A stretch of DNA of 64,000 bases from Streptomyces olivaceus (GCF_000721235.1 NZ_JOFH01000009.1:62001-126000), one strand, 5' to 3'; shown: positions 24,265 through 33,630, numbered from the stretch's first letter. Translations and numbers: made by a program. Notes: generated by a model from the sequence alone, not told the origin.

Positions 24265-26049
24265 TCAGACCTTCAGCGTCCGGATCGCCGTCGGCGCGTG
24301 CCCCGGTTCGGTCGCGACCTCCTCGAACTCCACCACGTTGGAGATGTCGTTCGTCCCCGACATCGAGATGTTGGTGACGCGCTCCAGGATCGCCTCGACG
24401 ACGACCGGCACCCGGTGCTCGGCGGCGAGCTTCTTGGCCTGCTCCAGGGCCGCGCCCAGCTCGTTCGGGTCGGTCACCCGGACCGCCTTGCAGCCCAGGC
24501 CCTCGGCGACCTTGACGTGGTCGACGCCGTAGACGCCCAGCTCGGGCGAGTTGATGTTCTCGAACTCCAGGTTGACCTGGAAGTCGATGTCGAACGCCCG
24601 CTGCGCCTGGCGGATCAGGCCCAGGTAGGAGTTGTTGACCAGGACGTGCACGTAGGGGATCTTGTGCTGCGCGCCGACCGCCAGCTCCTCCAGCATGAAC
24701 TGGAAGTCGTAGTCCCCGGAGAGCGCCACGACCTGGGCGTCCGGGTCGGCCTTGGCGACGCCGAGGGCGGCCGGGACGGTCCAGCCGAGCGGTCCGGCCT
24801 GGCCGCAGTTGATCCAGTGCCGCGGACGGTAGACGTGCAGCATCTGGGCGCCGGCGATCTGCGAGAGGCCGATGGTGGAGACGTACCGGGTCTCGGGGCC
24901 GAAGGCCTTGTTCATCTCCTCGTAGACGCGCTGCGGTTTGATCGGGACGTCGTCGAAGTGCGTACGGCGCTGGAGGGTGGCCCGGCGCTCTTGCGCGGAG
25001 GCGGCCCAGGCGGTGCGGTCGGGCAGCTTCCCCGCCGCCTTCAGTTCCCCGGCGACCTCGACGAACAGCTCCAGGGCCGCCCCGGCGTCGGAGGCGATGC
25101 CGTAGTCCGGGGCGAAGATCCTGCCGATCTGGGTCGGTTCGACATCGACGTGGACGAACGTCCGCCCGGCGGTGTAGACGTCCAGCTTGCCGGTGTGGCG
25201 GTTGGCCCAGCGGTTGCCGATGCCGAGGACGAAGTCGGACTCCAGGAAGGTCGCGTTGCCGTAGCGGTGCGAGGTCTGCAGGCCGACCATCCCGGCGTTC
25301 AGCTCGTGGTCGTCGGGGAGCAGGCCCCAGCCCATCAGGGTCGGCACGACCGGGGTTCCGGTCAGCTCGGCGAACTCCACGAGCAGGTCGGCCGCGTCGG
25401 CGTTGATCACGCCGCCGCCGGCCACGATCAGCGGGCGCTCGGCGGAGTTGAGCAGGCCGATCGCCTTCTCGACCTGGGCACGGGTGGCGGTGGGGCGGTA
25501 GACGGGGAGCGGCGCGTAGGTCTCCGGGTCGAACTCGATCTCGGTCGTCTGGACGTCGATCGGCAGGTCGATCAGGACCGGTCCCGGGCGGCCGGAGCGC
25601 ATCAGGTGGAACGCCTGCTGGAAGACGCCGGGGACCTGCGCGGCCTCCAGGACGGTGACCGCCATCTTCGTCACCGGCCCCGCGATGGAGGCGATGTCGA
25701 CGGCCTGGAAGTCCTCCTTGTGGATCACCGCGGTCGGTGCCTGGCCGGTGATGCACAGGATCGGGATCGAGTCGCCGCTCGCCGAGTACAGGCCGGTGAT
25801 CATGTCGGTGCCGGCCGGGCCCGAAGTACCGACGCACACGCCGATGTTGCCGGGACGGGTGCGGGTGTAGCCCTCCGCCATGTGCGAGGCGCCCTCGACA
25901 TGGCGGGCGAGGGTGTGCTGGACGCCGCCGGACGCCTTGAGCGCCGCGTAGAAGGGGTTGATCGCCGCGCCCGGCACACCGAACGCGTCGGTGACGCCCT
26001 CGCGCTTGAGGATCTCAACTGCCGCTCGGGCAGCGGTCATACGAGCCAT
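24265..26049 (-). CDS. gcl: Glyoxylate carboligase (tartronate-semialdehyde synthase)
   Basis: This 594-residue protein condenses two glyoxylate molecules to tartronate semialdehyde and CO2 using thiamine diphosphate, with a structural FAD. It follows the E. coli Gcl pattern throughout ([32 protein letters not shown]-like linker [23 protein letters not shown]). The glutamate that activates the cofactor in other family members is valine here (Val51 in ARHVEG), the hallmark of true Gcl. The cofactor motif GDYDF...NN is intact. The start has AGGAG seven bases upstream. hyi and glxR downstream in the pathway are encoded about 4 kb away with a matching operator. Confidence 0.96.
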   Translation of the reverse strand: MARMTAARAAVEILKREGVTDAFGVPGAAINPFYAALKASGGVQHTLARHVEGASHMAEGYTRTRPGNIGVCVGTSGPAGTDMITGLYSASGDSIPILCITGQAPTAVIHKEDFQAVDIASIAGPVTKMAVTVLEAAQVPGVFQQAFHLMRSGRPGPVLIDLPIDVQTTEIEFDPETYAPLPVYRPTATRAQVEKAIGLLNSAERPLIVAGGGVINADAADLLVEFAELTGTPVVPTLMGWGLLPDDHELNAGMVGLQTSHRYGNATFLESDFVLGIGNRWANRHTGKLDVYTAGRTFVHVDVEPTQIGRIFAPDYGIASDAGAALELFVEVAGELKAAGKLPDRTAWAASAQERRATLQRRTHFDDVPIKPQRVYEEMNKAFGPETRYVSTIGLSQIAGAQMLHVYRPRHWINCGQAGPLGWTVPAALGVAKADPDAQVVALSGDYDFQFMLEELAVGAQHKIPYVHVLVNNSYLGLIRQAQRAFDIDFQVNLEFENINSPELGVYGVDHVKVAEGLGCKAVRVTDPNELGAALEQAKKLAAEHRVPVVVEAILERVTNISMSGTNDISNVVEFEEVATEPGHAPTAIRTLKV

Positions 26050-26119
26050 CGAGTACTCCTGCTCCGGCTGTCGGATTCGCACTCCCGTCGCGCCCCGCGG
26101 TGAGCTCTTCCGTAGCAAC

Positions 26120-26134
26120 TTCCGTATAGCGAAA
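26120..26134. promoter_or_regulatory. gcl operator box
   Basis: TTCCGTATAGCGAAA matches the hyi box in 13 of 15 positions. It lies 24-38 bases downstream of the gcl -10. A further TTCCGTA half-site starts at 26108, twelve bases away. Confidence 0.65.
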
Positions 26135-26157
26135 TTTGGTTTCTACGATCTGGAAGT

Positions 26158-26186
26158 AATGTAAGTGGGTGGCCGGAGGCCGTCAA
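26158..26186 (-). promoter_or_regulatory. gcl promoter
   Basis: Minus strand: -35 TTGACG (26186-26181), 17-base spacer, -10 TACATT (26163-26158). Near consensus; expected start about 26151. Confidence 0.7.
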
Positions 26187-26195
26187 GGGAGGACG

Positions 26196-26882
26196 ATGGG
26201 GGTCATGTCCGAGACAATCTCGGTGTGCTGCACCGCCTGCGGGCGCCGGCACCGCTACACGGCGCCCTCGTACCCCTGCGTGTGCGGGCAGCCCGTGGCG
26301 CCGGCGCTCGACCCGGAGGGGAGCGCGAGCCCGGTCACCCACCGGGCGTGGGACGAGGAGTGGATCACCGTGCGCTGCGCGGCCTGCGGGGCCGGAAGCC
26401 CGTGGCCGCGGCCGGAACTGGGCTGCCCCTGCGGGACGGTGCTGTGCGTGCCCGTCGACGCCACGGCCCCGGGCCGCTCCGAACGCGCTCCCGGGTCCCG
26501 GGTGCCGGCCCACCGGGCGGTGCCGATCCGCACGGCCCGGGACGCGGTCACCGCCGCCGTGCTGTACCTGCGCGGGCTGGGGCACCGGGACGTCCGGCGC
26601 GCCGACCAGCGGCCGCTGTCCGGCGTCGGGCTGGCCGCGCCCGGCATCGTCGTCCAGGTCGACCCGGCGGCGGACCCGGCCTCGGTGCGGGACGTGGAGT
26701 GCCTGTGGCTGACGGCGATGGCGGAGTCGGCGCGCTGCGTGTACTTCTCGCTGGCCGGTTACGCGGCGGACGCCCGCGTCCGGGCCGACCTGCTGGACGT
26801 GCCGCTGTTCGTGCTCGAAAGGACGGGCGTGCCGCGCCCGGCCAACGCGTCGGCCGTGGCGCTGGACGCCACGGCCGACTGA
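26196..26882 (+). CDS. Zinc-ribbon protein with degenerate Mrr-like nuclease-fold domain
   Basis: This is a 228-residue protein. Two cysteine clusters occupy the N-terminus: CCTACGRRHRY ... PCVCG (about residues 10-32) and CAACGAG ... GCPCG (about 62-82), each like a zinc ribbon. The C-terminal part (about 115-215) reads VLYLRGLGHRDV ... GIVVQVD ... DVECLWLTAMAES ... CVYFSLAGYAADA ... DVPLFVLERTG. This has the strand/helix order of Mrr-type restriction-endonuclease folds, but the catalytic D and QxK residues are absent (VGL and QVD). The start is ATG 26196 (GGGAGG three bases upstream) or ATG 26205. It is divergent from gcl. A binding rather than cutting role is inferred. Confidence 0.6.
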   Translation: MGVMSETISVCCTACGRRHRYTAPSYPCVCGQPVAPALDPEGSASPVTHRAWDEEWITVRCAACGAGSPWPRPELGCPCGTVLCVPVDATAPGRSERAPGSRVPAHRAVPIRTARDAVTAAVLYLRGLGHRDVRRADQRPLSGVGLAAPGIVVQVDPAADPASVRDVECLWLTAMAESARCVYFSLAGYAADARVRADLLDVPLFVLERTGVPRPANASAVALDATAD

Positions 26883-26889
26883 GAACCGC

Positions 26890-26919
26890 CGGGTGCGGGC
26901 GGTTGCCGCCGCGCACCCG
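26890..26919. terminator. Hairpin between convergent genes
   Basis: An imperfect stem: CGGGTGCG plus GGCGG pairs with CCGCC plus CGCACCCG with one bulged G. It lies between stops at 26882 and 26935. Confidence 0.6.
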
Positions 26920-26934
26920 TGCGGGAACCGCCCG

Positions 26935-29154
26935 CTACCTCGCCGCGTACCCGAAGGCGGTGCCGGAGGACGGGAGCCCGCCCTGGCCCGGCTGGTACAC
27001 GGTGGGCTCGGCGTTGGGCTGACCGAGGGTCACGTTGGACATCGGCAGGGCGTACAGCGCACCGGTGCTGGTGGGCCCGTACGGCATGCCGACGTACAGG
27101 TGGGTGCCGGTGAAGTGGATGCTGGAGCCGAGGCGCTGGCCCGCGCCGGGCGCGCCCGGGATGCCGTCGCCGTCGCCGGACTCGATCCACTTGTCGTTGG
27201 CGCCGGGCGAGCCGAGCATCGAGAAGACGTGCACGGCGCCGGAGCTCTTCGCCGTGCCGATGGCCTCGTCGGGGATGCCGACGGCCATCTTCATCGTCGC
27301 CTCCGTACCGACCTCGCGCGGCGCGGTGTTGATCGCGGTCACGGTGGCGCCGAAGTGGTCACCGGCCTCGGAGGTGCCGGAGACGTCGTCGTCGCCGGTG
27401 CCGGAGGAGATGCCGTTGAGCTGGGTGAACGTGCCGTTCGCCGTGACGCGGAAGGTGAGGACGCTGCCCGTCTCCGCCTTGCTGACGCCGTTCACGTTCA
27501 GGGCCTCGCCCGGCGAGCCGATCGCGAGGAGCGACTCGTCGGCCTTCGCGGAGCCGGCGGGGCGGTAGGGGGCCAGGGCCACGGACGCGCCGAACAGGTC
27601 GCCGGGCTCGGAGCCGCCGGAGACGGTGTCCAGGTCCTGGTCCATGCCGAACAGCGGGGTGGGCCGCTTCTCGGCGTTCAGCGCGTGCGAGTACACCGTC
27701 ACGCCGCCGGCCTCGGCGTCCGTGCCGATCGCCTCGCCGGGCACGCCGATGGCGATGTGGTTGGCGTCGGCCGCGACGCTCTCGCTGAAGCGGTCGCCCG
27801 CCTCCGCGGTGCCGGGGGTGTCGGCGCGGTCCTGGTGCAGGGTGACGTTGGTGCCGTCGTGCACGTAGAAGGCCTCGCCCGCGGCGGCGAGGCTGCCGAG
27901 GGATTCGCCGGGCGTGCCGATCACCACGAAGGGCTTGCCGGCGGCGGTGGTGCCGGCGGCGAGGGACGCGCCCATCAGGTCGCCGGTCTCCGGGGTGGAG
28001 GCGGAGAGGGAGCCGTTGCCCTTGGCCTGCTCGAAGTGGGTGAACTTGGTCGCCGAGGTGCCGAGGCCGTCCCGGCCGCCGTGCAGGATGTCGACCATGC
28101 CGGCGTCGGTGGCGGAGCCGAGGTTCTCGCGCGGGGTGCCGACCACCAGGTCGGTGCAGCCGTCCTCGTCGTAGTCGACGGTGGCCAGCGCCGCGCCGAA
28201 CTGGTCGTCCGGCTCGGACCCGCCCGGGACCCAGTCGAGGTCCTGGGAGATCTCGGCGGTTCCCCGGCCGCCGCCGTAGACGATCCGGACGAGGCCGGCC
28301 TTGGCGTCGCCGCCGACGGTGGCCAGCGGGTCGGCGACGGCGATGTCCTCGACGCCGTCGCAGTTGAAGTCGGTGATCCGGCCCGCGCCCACCTTGGACG
28401 CCACCCAGGAACCGAGGTCGTCGACGCGGGTGACGATGCCGTCGGTACGGGTCTCGGCGGCGTCGATGCCGTAGCAGCCCGCCTGGTAGGAGCGGCTGCC
28501 GAGGGCGGCCAGCTGTGCGCCGCCGTTCACGGTGCGGACCAGGGGGCCTCCGGTGTCGCCCATGCACGCGGCCACGCCGTCCTCGCCGGTGACGGTGGCG
28601 GTGGTGGCGTCGGCGGCTCCGACGGAGAAGGTGCCGGTGTGCAGGTTCAGCGGCGCCCACTCGGTCTTGGTGCGGCCGTAGCCGCTGAGGGTCAGCTTCT
28701 CGCCCGCGGTGGGCGCGGCGGTGGCCAGCGCGACGGGGGTGACATCGGTGACCGGGCGGTTCAGCCGGGCCAGCACCGCGTCCCGGTCCGTGCGGGGCAC
28801 CAGCTCCACGACCGTGCGGACCGCGCCCCCGGTGCCGGTGAGGTCGGCGCGGCCGATGGTGGCGGTGGTGGTCAGGGCGGGCTTGCCCGCGGGCACGGCG
28901 AGGCTCTCGACGGGGTTCTCGGCGAAGCAACTGGCCGCGGTGAGCAGCCACTCGGCGTCGACCAGGACCCCGGAGCAGCCGCGGTCGTGGTCGCCGACGA
29001 CGATCTGCGCGGTGTAGGCGCGGGTGGTGTCGGAGTCGGGGACCGCGGGGCCGGTCACGGCGGCCGCGGGGCCGGCGGTCAGCGCGAGCGGCCCGGCGAG
29101 CAGGGCGGCGGCGAGCGCGGTGAGGCGCACGTGTCTGGATCTGGGGTGCGGCAT
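26935..29154 (-). CDS. Secreted FG-GAP repeat protein with an inactive trypsin-like domain
   Basis: This 739-residue protein has a signal peptide at residues 1-33 (LTALAAALLAGPLALTAGPAAA). A trypsin-fold domain spans about 45-250, followed by at least six FG-GAP/integrin-alpha-like repeats (FNCDGVEDIAVADP, YDEDGCTDLVVGTP and several IGxPGE blocks). In the protease domain the catalytic histidine is serine (LLTAASCF, normally TAAHC) and the nucleophile is threonine (CMGDTGGP, normally GDSGGP); the Asp region DRDAVLARL remains. It is therefore probably non-catalytic and used for binding. Calcium-type DxDxD sites in the repeats suggest an extracellular adhesion or scaffold role. A secreted 180-residue protein is encoded 71 bases upstream on the same strand. 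Confidence 0.88.
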   Translation of the reverse strand: MPHPRSRHVRLTALAAALLAGPLALTAGPAAAVTGPAVPDSDTTRAYTAQIVVGDHDRGCSGVLVDAEWLLTAASCFAENPVESLAVPAGKPALTTTATIGRADLTGTGGAVRTVVELVPRTDRDAVLARLNRPVTDVTPVALATAAPTAGEKLTLSGYGRTKTEWAPLNLHTGTFSVGAADATTATVTGEDGVAACMGDTGGPLVRTVNGGAQLAALGSRSYQAGCYGIDAAETRTDGIVTRVDDLGSWVASKVGAGRITDFNCDGVEDIAVADPLATVGGDAKAGLVRIVYGGGRGTAEISQDLDWVPGGSEPDDQFGAALATVDYDEDGCTDLVVGTPRENLGSATDAGMVDILHGGRDGLGTSATKFTHFEQAKGNGSLSASTPETGDLMGASLAAGTTAAGKPFVVIGTPGESLGSLAAAGEAFYVHDGTNVTLHQDRADTPGTAEAGDRFSESVAADANHIAIGVPGEAIGTDAEAGGVTVYSHALNAEKRPTPLFGMDQDLDTVSGGSEPGDLFGASVALAPYRPAGSAKADESLLAIGSPGEALNVNGVSKAETGSVLTFRVTANGTFTQLNGISSGTGDDDVSGTSEAGDHFGATVTAINTAPREVGTEATMKMAVGIPDEAIGTAKSSGAVHVFSMLGSPGANDKWIESGDGDGIPGAPGAGQRLGSSIHFTGTHLYVGMPYGPTSTGALYALPMSNVTLGQPNAEPTVYQPGQGGLPSSGTAFGYAAR

Positions 29155-29225
29155 TGTCGTGTTCCTTGCTGCGGGTCCGGAGGGACGGTTCGGCTGGTTG
29201 CTCGTCACTGCTGGGGCCCTGCCGG

Positions 29226-29768
29226 TCACTTGGACGTCCTGATCTCCACCAGTACGTGCGGACGCCCCTGCCCGTCGTCGCTCTCGCCGACGCCCTTCCA
29301 GGAGTTGGCCGGGATGTCCCAGGACTTCTCCTCGTCGGCGACGGTCATGTCGACCTCGGTCGCGTACTCGTTCGTCTTCACGCCGTAGACCGACGGGATC
29401 TCCATCGTCAGCCAGCCGTCGCTGCCGCTGACCTCGAAGCAGACGCTCGCCGTCTCGCGGGAGTAGACCTCCAGCTGGCCGGTGCCCGCCTGGCACGCGG
29501 CGAGGACGATGTGGCCGTCGCCGCGCTTGAGGAGGATGCCCTGCTCTTCGAGGATCTTGTCCGCCTGCGGATAGGCGAAGTCCTCGACCGCGTAGCCGGG
29601 TGCCTCGTCGGCGACGGCCCGCACGGCGGTGCCGTCCCGGCCGACGGAGGTGTCCGCCTGGGCCGCCACCAGCCAGGCCAGGGCTCCCGCGGCCACCGCG
29701 GCGGCCGCCGTCCGTATCAGGAAACGACCCTTCATTCCCGATCTACCGATGCGCGACTTTCTCTTCAT
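29226..29768 (-). CDS. Secreted protein of unknown function
   Basis: This 180-residue protein has a basic N-region (MKRKSRIGRSGMKGRF) and a hydrophobic core AAAAVAAGALAWLVAA, so it is exported by Sec. The mature part has two cysteines (VLAACQAGTG and ASVCFEV) that could form one disulfide, and a beta-rich pattern ending LVEIRTSK. The first ATG is chosen because AGGA lies six bases upstream; a second ATG at 29735 would give a shorter signal. I do not recognise a family. It is followed on the same strand by the FG-GAP pseudo-protease gene, so they may be co-expressed. Confidence 0.75.
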   Translation of the reverse strand: MKRKSRIGRSGMKGRFLIRTAAAAVAAGALAWLVAAQADTSVGRDGTAVRAVADEAPGYAVEDFAYPQADKILEEQGILLKRGDGHIVLAACQAGTGQLEVYSRETASVCFEVSGSDGWLTMEIPSVYGVKTNEYATEVDMTVADEEKSWDIPANSWKGVGESDDGQGRPHVLVEIRTSK

Positions 29769-29930
29769 CACAGTCCTATGGGTCGAGGCGAACCGAATGT
29801 CCGGCACAAGTGCGGCCACGGGGCGACCGAGACCGTGCCCGCACCCCGCGGCGTCCCGATGGAAGTCGGCGGAAATGCTTTTGTCCAACGACTTAACCGT
29901 CACAAACTGGTCACTGATTGCAAGGGGCAC

Positions 29931-29944
29931 GTGACGTGCGTCAC
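29931..29944. promoter_or_regulatory. Palindrome in the ALF-gene upstream region
   Basis: GTGACGTGCGTCAC, perfect 6-bp arms around TG. Possible operator; no further evidence. Confidence 0.35.
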
Positions 29945-30053
29945 TTGCGGAAAAGTTGTACGGAACTCCGTGGAGATTCTGTGAAGGGCGCGTGAAGGTC
30001 CAGTAATGCATTTCGCATTCGACAGCGCATCTACCTCGGCAAATTTACCCTCC

Positions 30054-30069
30054 GCGGAAATTTTTCCGC
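30054..30069. promoter_or_regulatory. Palindrome with A/T centre upstream of the ALF gene
   Basis: GCGGAAATTTTTCCGC, 7-bp perfect arms with a 2-base centre. The arms are the same as in the catalase leader repeat (21985-22002), but the spacing differs. Confidence 0.4.
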
Positions 30070-30223
30070 CGAAATAATGGTGATGATTCGGTGACGGAGA
30101 GGTAATGTTCCGACGCGCACTCCCGACTCCGTGACGGCCTGTCAACGCCCTTCTTGAAATGGGCCGTCGGGCCGTCGTGTCCGTAGTCGTCCGGCCGTTG
30201 CCCGTACGGGAAGGATTCTCAAT

Positions 30224-33200
30224 TTGTCCGCGTCACTGTGGAGCAGACGCCGCATACTCACGACCATCGCCGGGGCCGCCGCCGTTCCGGCCCTGCCCGG
30301 CCTGACCGTCCTCGCCGCCGCACCCGCCCGGGCCGCCGAGGGCGACCCCGGCGACACCGACCCGGATCTGCCCGACACCGACCGCGGCAGGGCGGTGTGG
30401 CAGTACAAGATCGGCGGCGTCGCCGTCCGTGAGGCCGCCGCCCTCGCCCTGACCGGTTCGCAGGCCGCCGTCTCCGCCTTCCTCAGCAGTGAACTCCCCG
30501 TCGCCCAGGCGGAGGACAATCGTTTCGCCGTGCTCAGCGGACTCCCGCACGCCGGCAGGTCCACCCAGCAGTCGGCCGAGTCGGCGCTGAGCGCGGGCGA
30601 CGACGCCGTCACCGCCTATCTGAACGACGGCTACGTCGAACCCGTCACGACCGACCTGCGGGTCGCGGTGCTCACCGTCATGAACAACAGCGGGACCGGA
30701 GTGGCGCGCGAGGCCACCAAGGCCCTGGACGCGGGCACCGCCAAGGCGCTGCGCACCTTCCTGGACGACACGCAGTACACGGCGCAGGCCGAGGACGAGA
30801 AGGTCGAACTCTTCACGATCCTCAGCACCGCCTCGCCCGAGGTGAAGAAGTACGCCGAGCGGGCCCTGGACGAGGGCACGCCCGCTGCCGTCCGCCGCTT
30901 CCTCGTCTCCGGCCAGTTCATCGCGCGGGCCCGCGACGAGGAGACCGCGACGATCGAGCAGCTGGTCGCCGTCGTCGAGCGCGAGGGCAAGCAGGCGAGC
31001 CTCAAGTCCGACCAGGCGGTGGCCGCGTCCGACCAGGCCAAGAAGGCCGCGGAGAAGGCCAAGGCCGCCGCCGAGAAGGCCGCCGAGGAGGCCCTGGCCG
31101 CCAAGGACGACGTCCGCAAGTCGGCCCGCGCGGCCAACAGCGCGGCGAGCGCCGCCCGGGGCGCGGCCAACGCCGCCAACACCGCGATCGCCGCCTCCCG
31201 CACCGCTCAGGCCGCCTCGGGCCGGGCCGCACGGGCGGCGCAGGCCGCCGCCGCTGCCGCCGCCTCGGCGGGCAACGCCGCCTCCCGCGCCTACGGTGCC
31301 GCGATCGCCGCCTCCAAGGACGCCTCCAAGGCGTCCGCCGCGCGCGCCGCGGCCGAGGGCGCCCGCAACGCCGCGAGCCGCGCGCGCACCGCGGCGAAGG
31401 CCGCCGATCACGCCGCCGTCGCCTCGCGGCAGGCGTCGGCCGCCGGCTCCGCCGCCGCGGGGGCGGCGCAGAACGCCGCGGCCGCCGCCAACGCCGCCGC
31501 CAGCGCGGCCGCGTCGGCGGGTGTCGCCCAGTCCCAGGCTGCCGCCGCCCGGCAGGCCGCCGCCGAGGCCAACGCGGCCGCGGGGCGCGCCACCCGGGCC
31601 GCCGGTACCGCCCGGACCCTGGCCAACCGGGCCGCCGCCGCGGCGGCGGTCGCCCGGGACGCCGCCAACAGCGCGGCCGACCACGCCGACGCGGCCGCGG
31701 ACGCGGCCGAGGAGGCCGCCAAGCACGCCGGCGAGGCCGTCGAGTACGCCAAGCGCTCCACCGCCTACGCCGAGGCGTCGGTGAAGGCGGCGAACACGGC
31801 CGCCGACGCGGTCGAGGAGGCCAAGGCCGTGGAGACCGCGGCGCGCGAGGCGGAGACCGCCCGGATCACCGAGGACACCGAACTCGGCGTCCTGGAGGCG
31901 CGGCTGAGGGCGCAGGCCGAGATCGACGACGCCAAGCAGGCCGACAACCAGCGCACCCTGGCGGACCGCACCGCCACCGAGACCAAGGACGCGATCGCCG
32001 CGGCGGAGGCGGCCCTGGAGGCCGGCGACACCGCGACGGCCGTCACCCGGGGCCGCGAGGCGGCCGTCAAGCTCCTGGACTCCACCGGCAGCTGGACCCG
32101 CGGCGCCGCGGAGTTCGCCCTCGCGGGCGAGGACCAGGACGTCGTCAACTGGATCGGCGCCGACCGCCTCCTCGCCCAGCGGCAGGACGACCGCGAGACG
32201 GTGCTCACCATCGCCGAGTCGGCCAAGCCGGCCGTCGCCGAGGCCGCCCACAAGGCGCTCGCCGACGAGGCCGAGGACGCGGCGACCGACTTCCTCGCCA
32301 CCGGCGTCATCGAGGCGGCGGCCACGGACAACCGGGTCACCGTGTTCTCGATCCTGAACGAGGACCCGGGGAAGGCGGTCAGGGCGAAGGCCGAGGCAGC
32401 GCTCTCGGACGGCGGCGCCCTGGCCCTGCACCGCTTCCTCAACGTGGAGCTGGCGGAGGCCGTCAAGCAGGACGACCAGGTCGAGATCTTCCGCCTGCTC
32501 AACTCGGGCGGCCCGTACATGAAGTCGGCCGCGGAGATCGTCCTGGAGGGCTCCGCCCGGATGCGGCGGTACTTCGTCGCCCGCGACAAGTACTACATCG
32601 CCCGCCTCGACGAGGACCACGCCACCCACGTCGCCGCCGTCCGCGCGACCCTCGCGCATGCCGCGAAGGTCGCCGCCAAGGCGCTGGAGGACGCCGCGCT
32701 GGCCTCCAAGGCGGCGGCGGAGGCCAGGCAGGCCGCGGAGGAGGCGACCGAGTGGGCCGCCAAGGCGAAGGGCCACGCGGAGGACGCCGCCGACGCCGCC
32801 GACGACGCGAAGGCCAACGCGGACGCGGCCGACAAGTCCGCGGCCGACGCCGCCGCGTCGGCGGCCAGCGCCTCGCAGGCGGCGACCGTGGCCCGCGGCG
32901 CGGCCAGGACGGCGAACTACTCCATGCGGCAGGCGTCCGCCTCCGCGCGGCAGGCCGTCGCGTCCGCCGCCCAGGCGCAGGCCTCGGCGGCCAGCGCCCG
33001 GGCCTCGGCGATCCAGGCCGGCGCGGACGCCAAGGCCGCCGCCGACGCCGCCAGCGAGGCCAACGCCATCGTCGCGGCCAAGCGGAAGGCGGAGGCCGCC
33101 GAGGCGGCGCGCAAGGCCGCGGAGAAGGCCAAGCAGGACAAGGAGAACGGGACCAACCCGTCCCAGAACGAGGACGAGGACAAGCCCTGGTACTGGGACT

Positions 33201-33613
33201 GGGAGCTGTGGCCGGAGGACATCGGCTCGGCCAAGCAGTGGGCGACGGTCACCGGGCACTGGAGCACGATCGCGGGCGGGGCCAGCGTCATCCTCGGCGT
33301 GGGCGCCCTGTGCTTCCCGCCCGCCGCGCCCGCCCTGCTGGCTGCGGCCGGCGCGGTCGGCCTCGTCTCCTGGGGCCTGCAGGGAGCGAGCGCCCTGCTG
33401 AACGGCATCGCGGACAACTGGCAGGGCAGCGACTTCCACACGGCGCTCGGCATGTTCGCGGTGGGCGGCATCTTCCTCGGCAAGGGAGCGCTGATCAGCA
33501 AGTTCGGCGGCCTGGACGACGCGCTGCGGCCCGTGGCCGAGGAGGTCGGCTCCAAGATCTCCGGCGTGGTGGGTGACGCGGCGACCACGGTCGTCGGGTG
33601 GCTGACCTGGTAG
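30224..33613 (+). CDS. Exported ALF-repeat / alanine-rich coiled-coil protein
   Basis: This 1129-residue protein begins at TTG, with GGAAGGA eight bases upstream. A twin-arginine-like signal (SRRRILTTIAGAAA) suggests Tat export. The order is ALF repeats (about 65-250), a long Ala/Lys/Glu coiled coil (about 260-590), and a second ALF block (about 600-790). A second Ala-rich coil (about 810-975), an acidic Trp-rich linker (KPWYWDWELWPED) and a hydrophobic glycine-rich tail of about 110 residues follow. The ALF-coil unit is thus duplicated. ALF repeats occur in large streptomycete surface and polymorphic-toxin-like proteins; their function is unknown. The tail has no toxin motif I recognise. Two small membrane-protein genes follow. 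Confidence 0.85.
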   Translation: MSASLWSRRRILTTIAGAAAVPALPGLTVLAAAPARAAEGDPGDTDPDLPDTDRGRAVWQYKIGGVAVREAAALALTGSQAAVSAFLSSELPVAQAEDNRFAVLSGLPHAGRSTQQSAESALSAGDDAVTAYLNDGYVEPVTTDLRVAVLTVMNNSGTGVAREATKALDAGTAKALRTFLDDTQYTAQAEDEKVELFTILSTASPEVKKYAERALDEGTPAAVRRFLVSGQFIARARDEETATIEQLVAVVEREGKQASLKSDQAVAASDQAKKAAEKAKAAAEKAAEEALAAKDDVRKSARAANSAASAARGAANAANTAIAASRTAQAASGRAARAAQAAAAAAASAGNAASRAYGAAIAASKDASKASAARAAAEGARNAASRARTAAKAADHAAVASRQASAAGSAAAGAAQNAAAAANAAASAAASAGVAQSQAAAARQAAAEANAAAGRATRAAGTARTLANRAAAAAAVARDAANSAADHADAAADAAEEAAKHAGEAVEYAKRSTAYAEASVKAANTAADAVEEAKAVETAAREAETARITEDTELGVLEARLRAQAEIDDAKQADNQRTLADRTATETKDAIAAAEAALEAGDTATAVTRGREAAVKLLDSTGSWTRGAAEFALAGEDQDVVNWIGADRLLAQRQDDRETVLTIAESAKPAVAEAAHKALADEAEDAATDFLATGVIEAAATDNRVTVFSILNEDPGKAVRAKAEAALSDGGALALHRFLNVELAEAVKQDDQVEIFRLLNSGGPYMKSAAEIVLEGSARMRRYFVARDKYYIARLDEDHATHVAAVRATLAHAAKVAAKALEDAALASKAAAEARQAAEEATEWAAKAKGHAEDAADAADDAKANADAADKSAADAAASAASASQAATVARGAARTANYSMRQASASARQAVASAAQAQASAASARASAIQAGADAKAAADAASEANAIVAAKRKAEAAEAARKAAEKAKQDKENGTNPSQNEDEDKPWYWDWELWPEDIGSAKQWATVTGHWSTIAGGASVILGVGALCFPPAAPALLAAAGAVGLVSWGLQGASALLNGIADNWQGSDFHTALGMFAVGGIFLGKGALISKFGGLDDALRPVAEEVGSKISGVVGDAATTVVGWLTW

Positions 33614-33630
33614 CCGACCGCTCAACCGGA

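Larger units (their letters stand above)
29769..30223. other. 455-base divergent spacer, AT-richer than its surroundings
   Basis: No gene is supported. The region is noticeably AT-rich for this genome and contains palindromes at 29931-29944 (GTGACGTGCGTCAC) and 30054-30069 (GCGGAAATTTTTCCGC). It separates the secreted-protein gene (minus) from the ALF-repeat gene (plus) and should hold both promoters; I could not place them with confidence. Confidence 0.7.
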
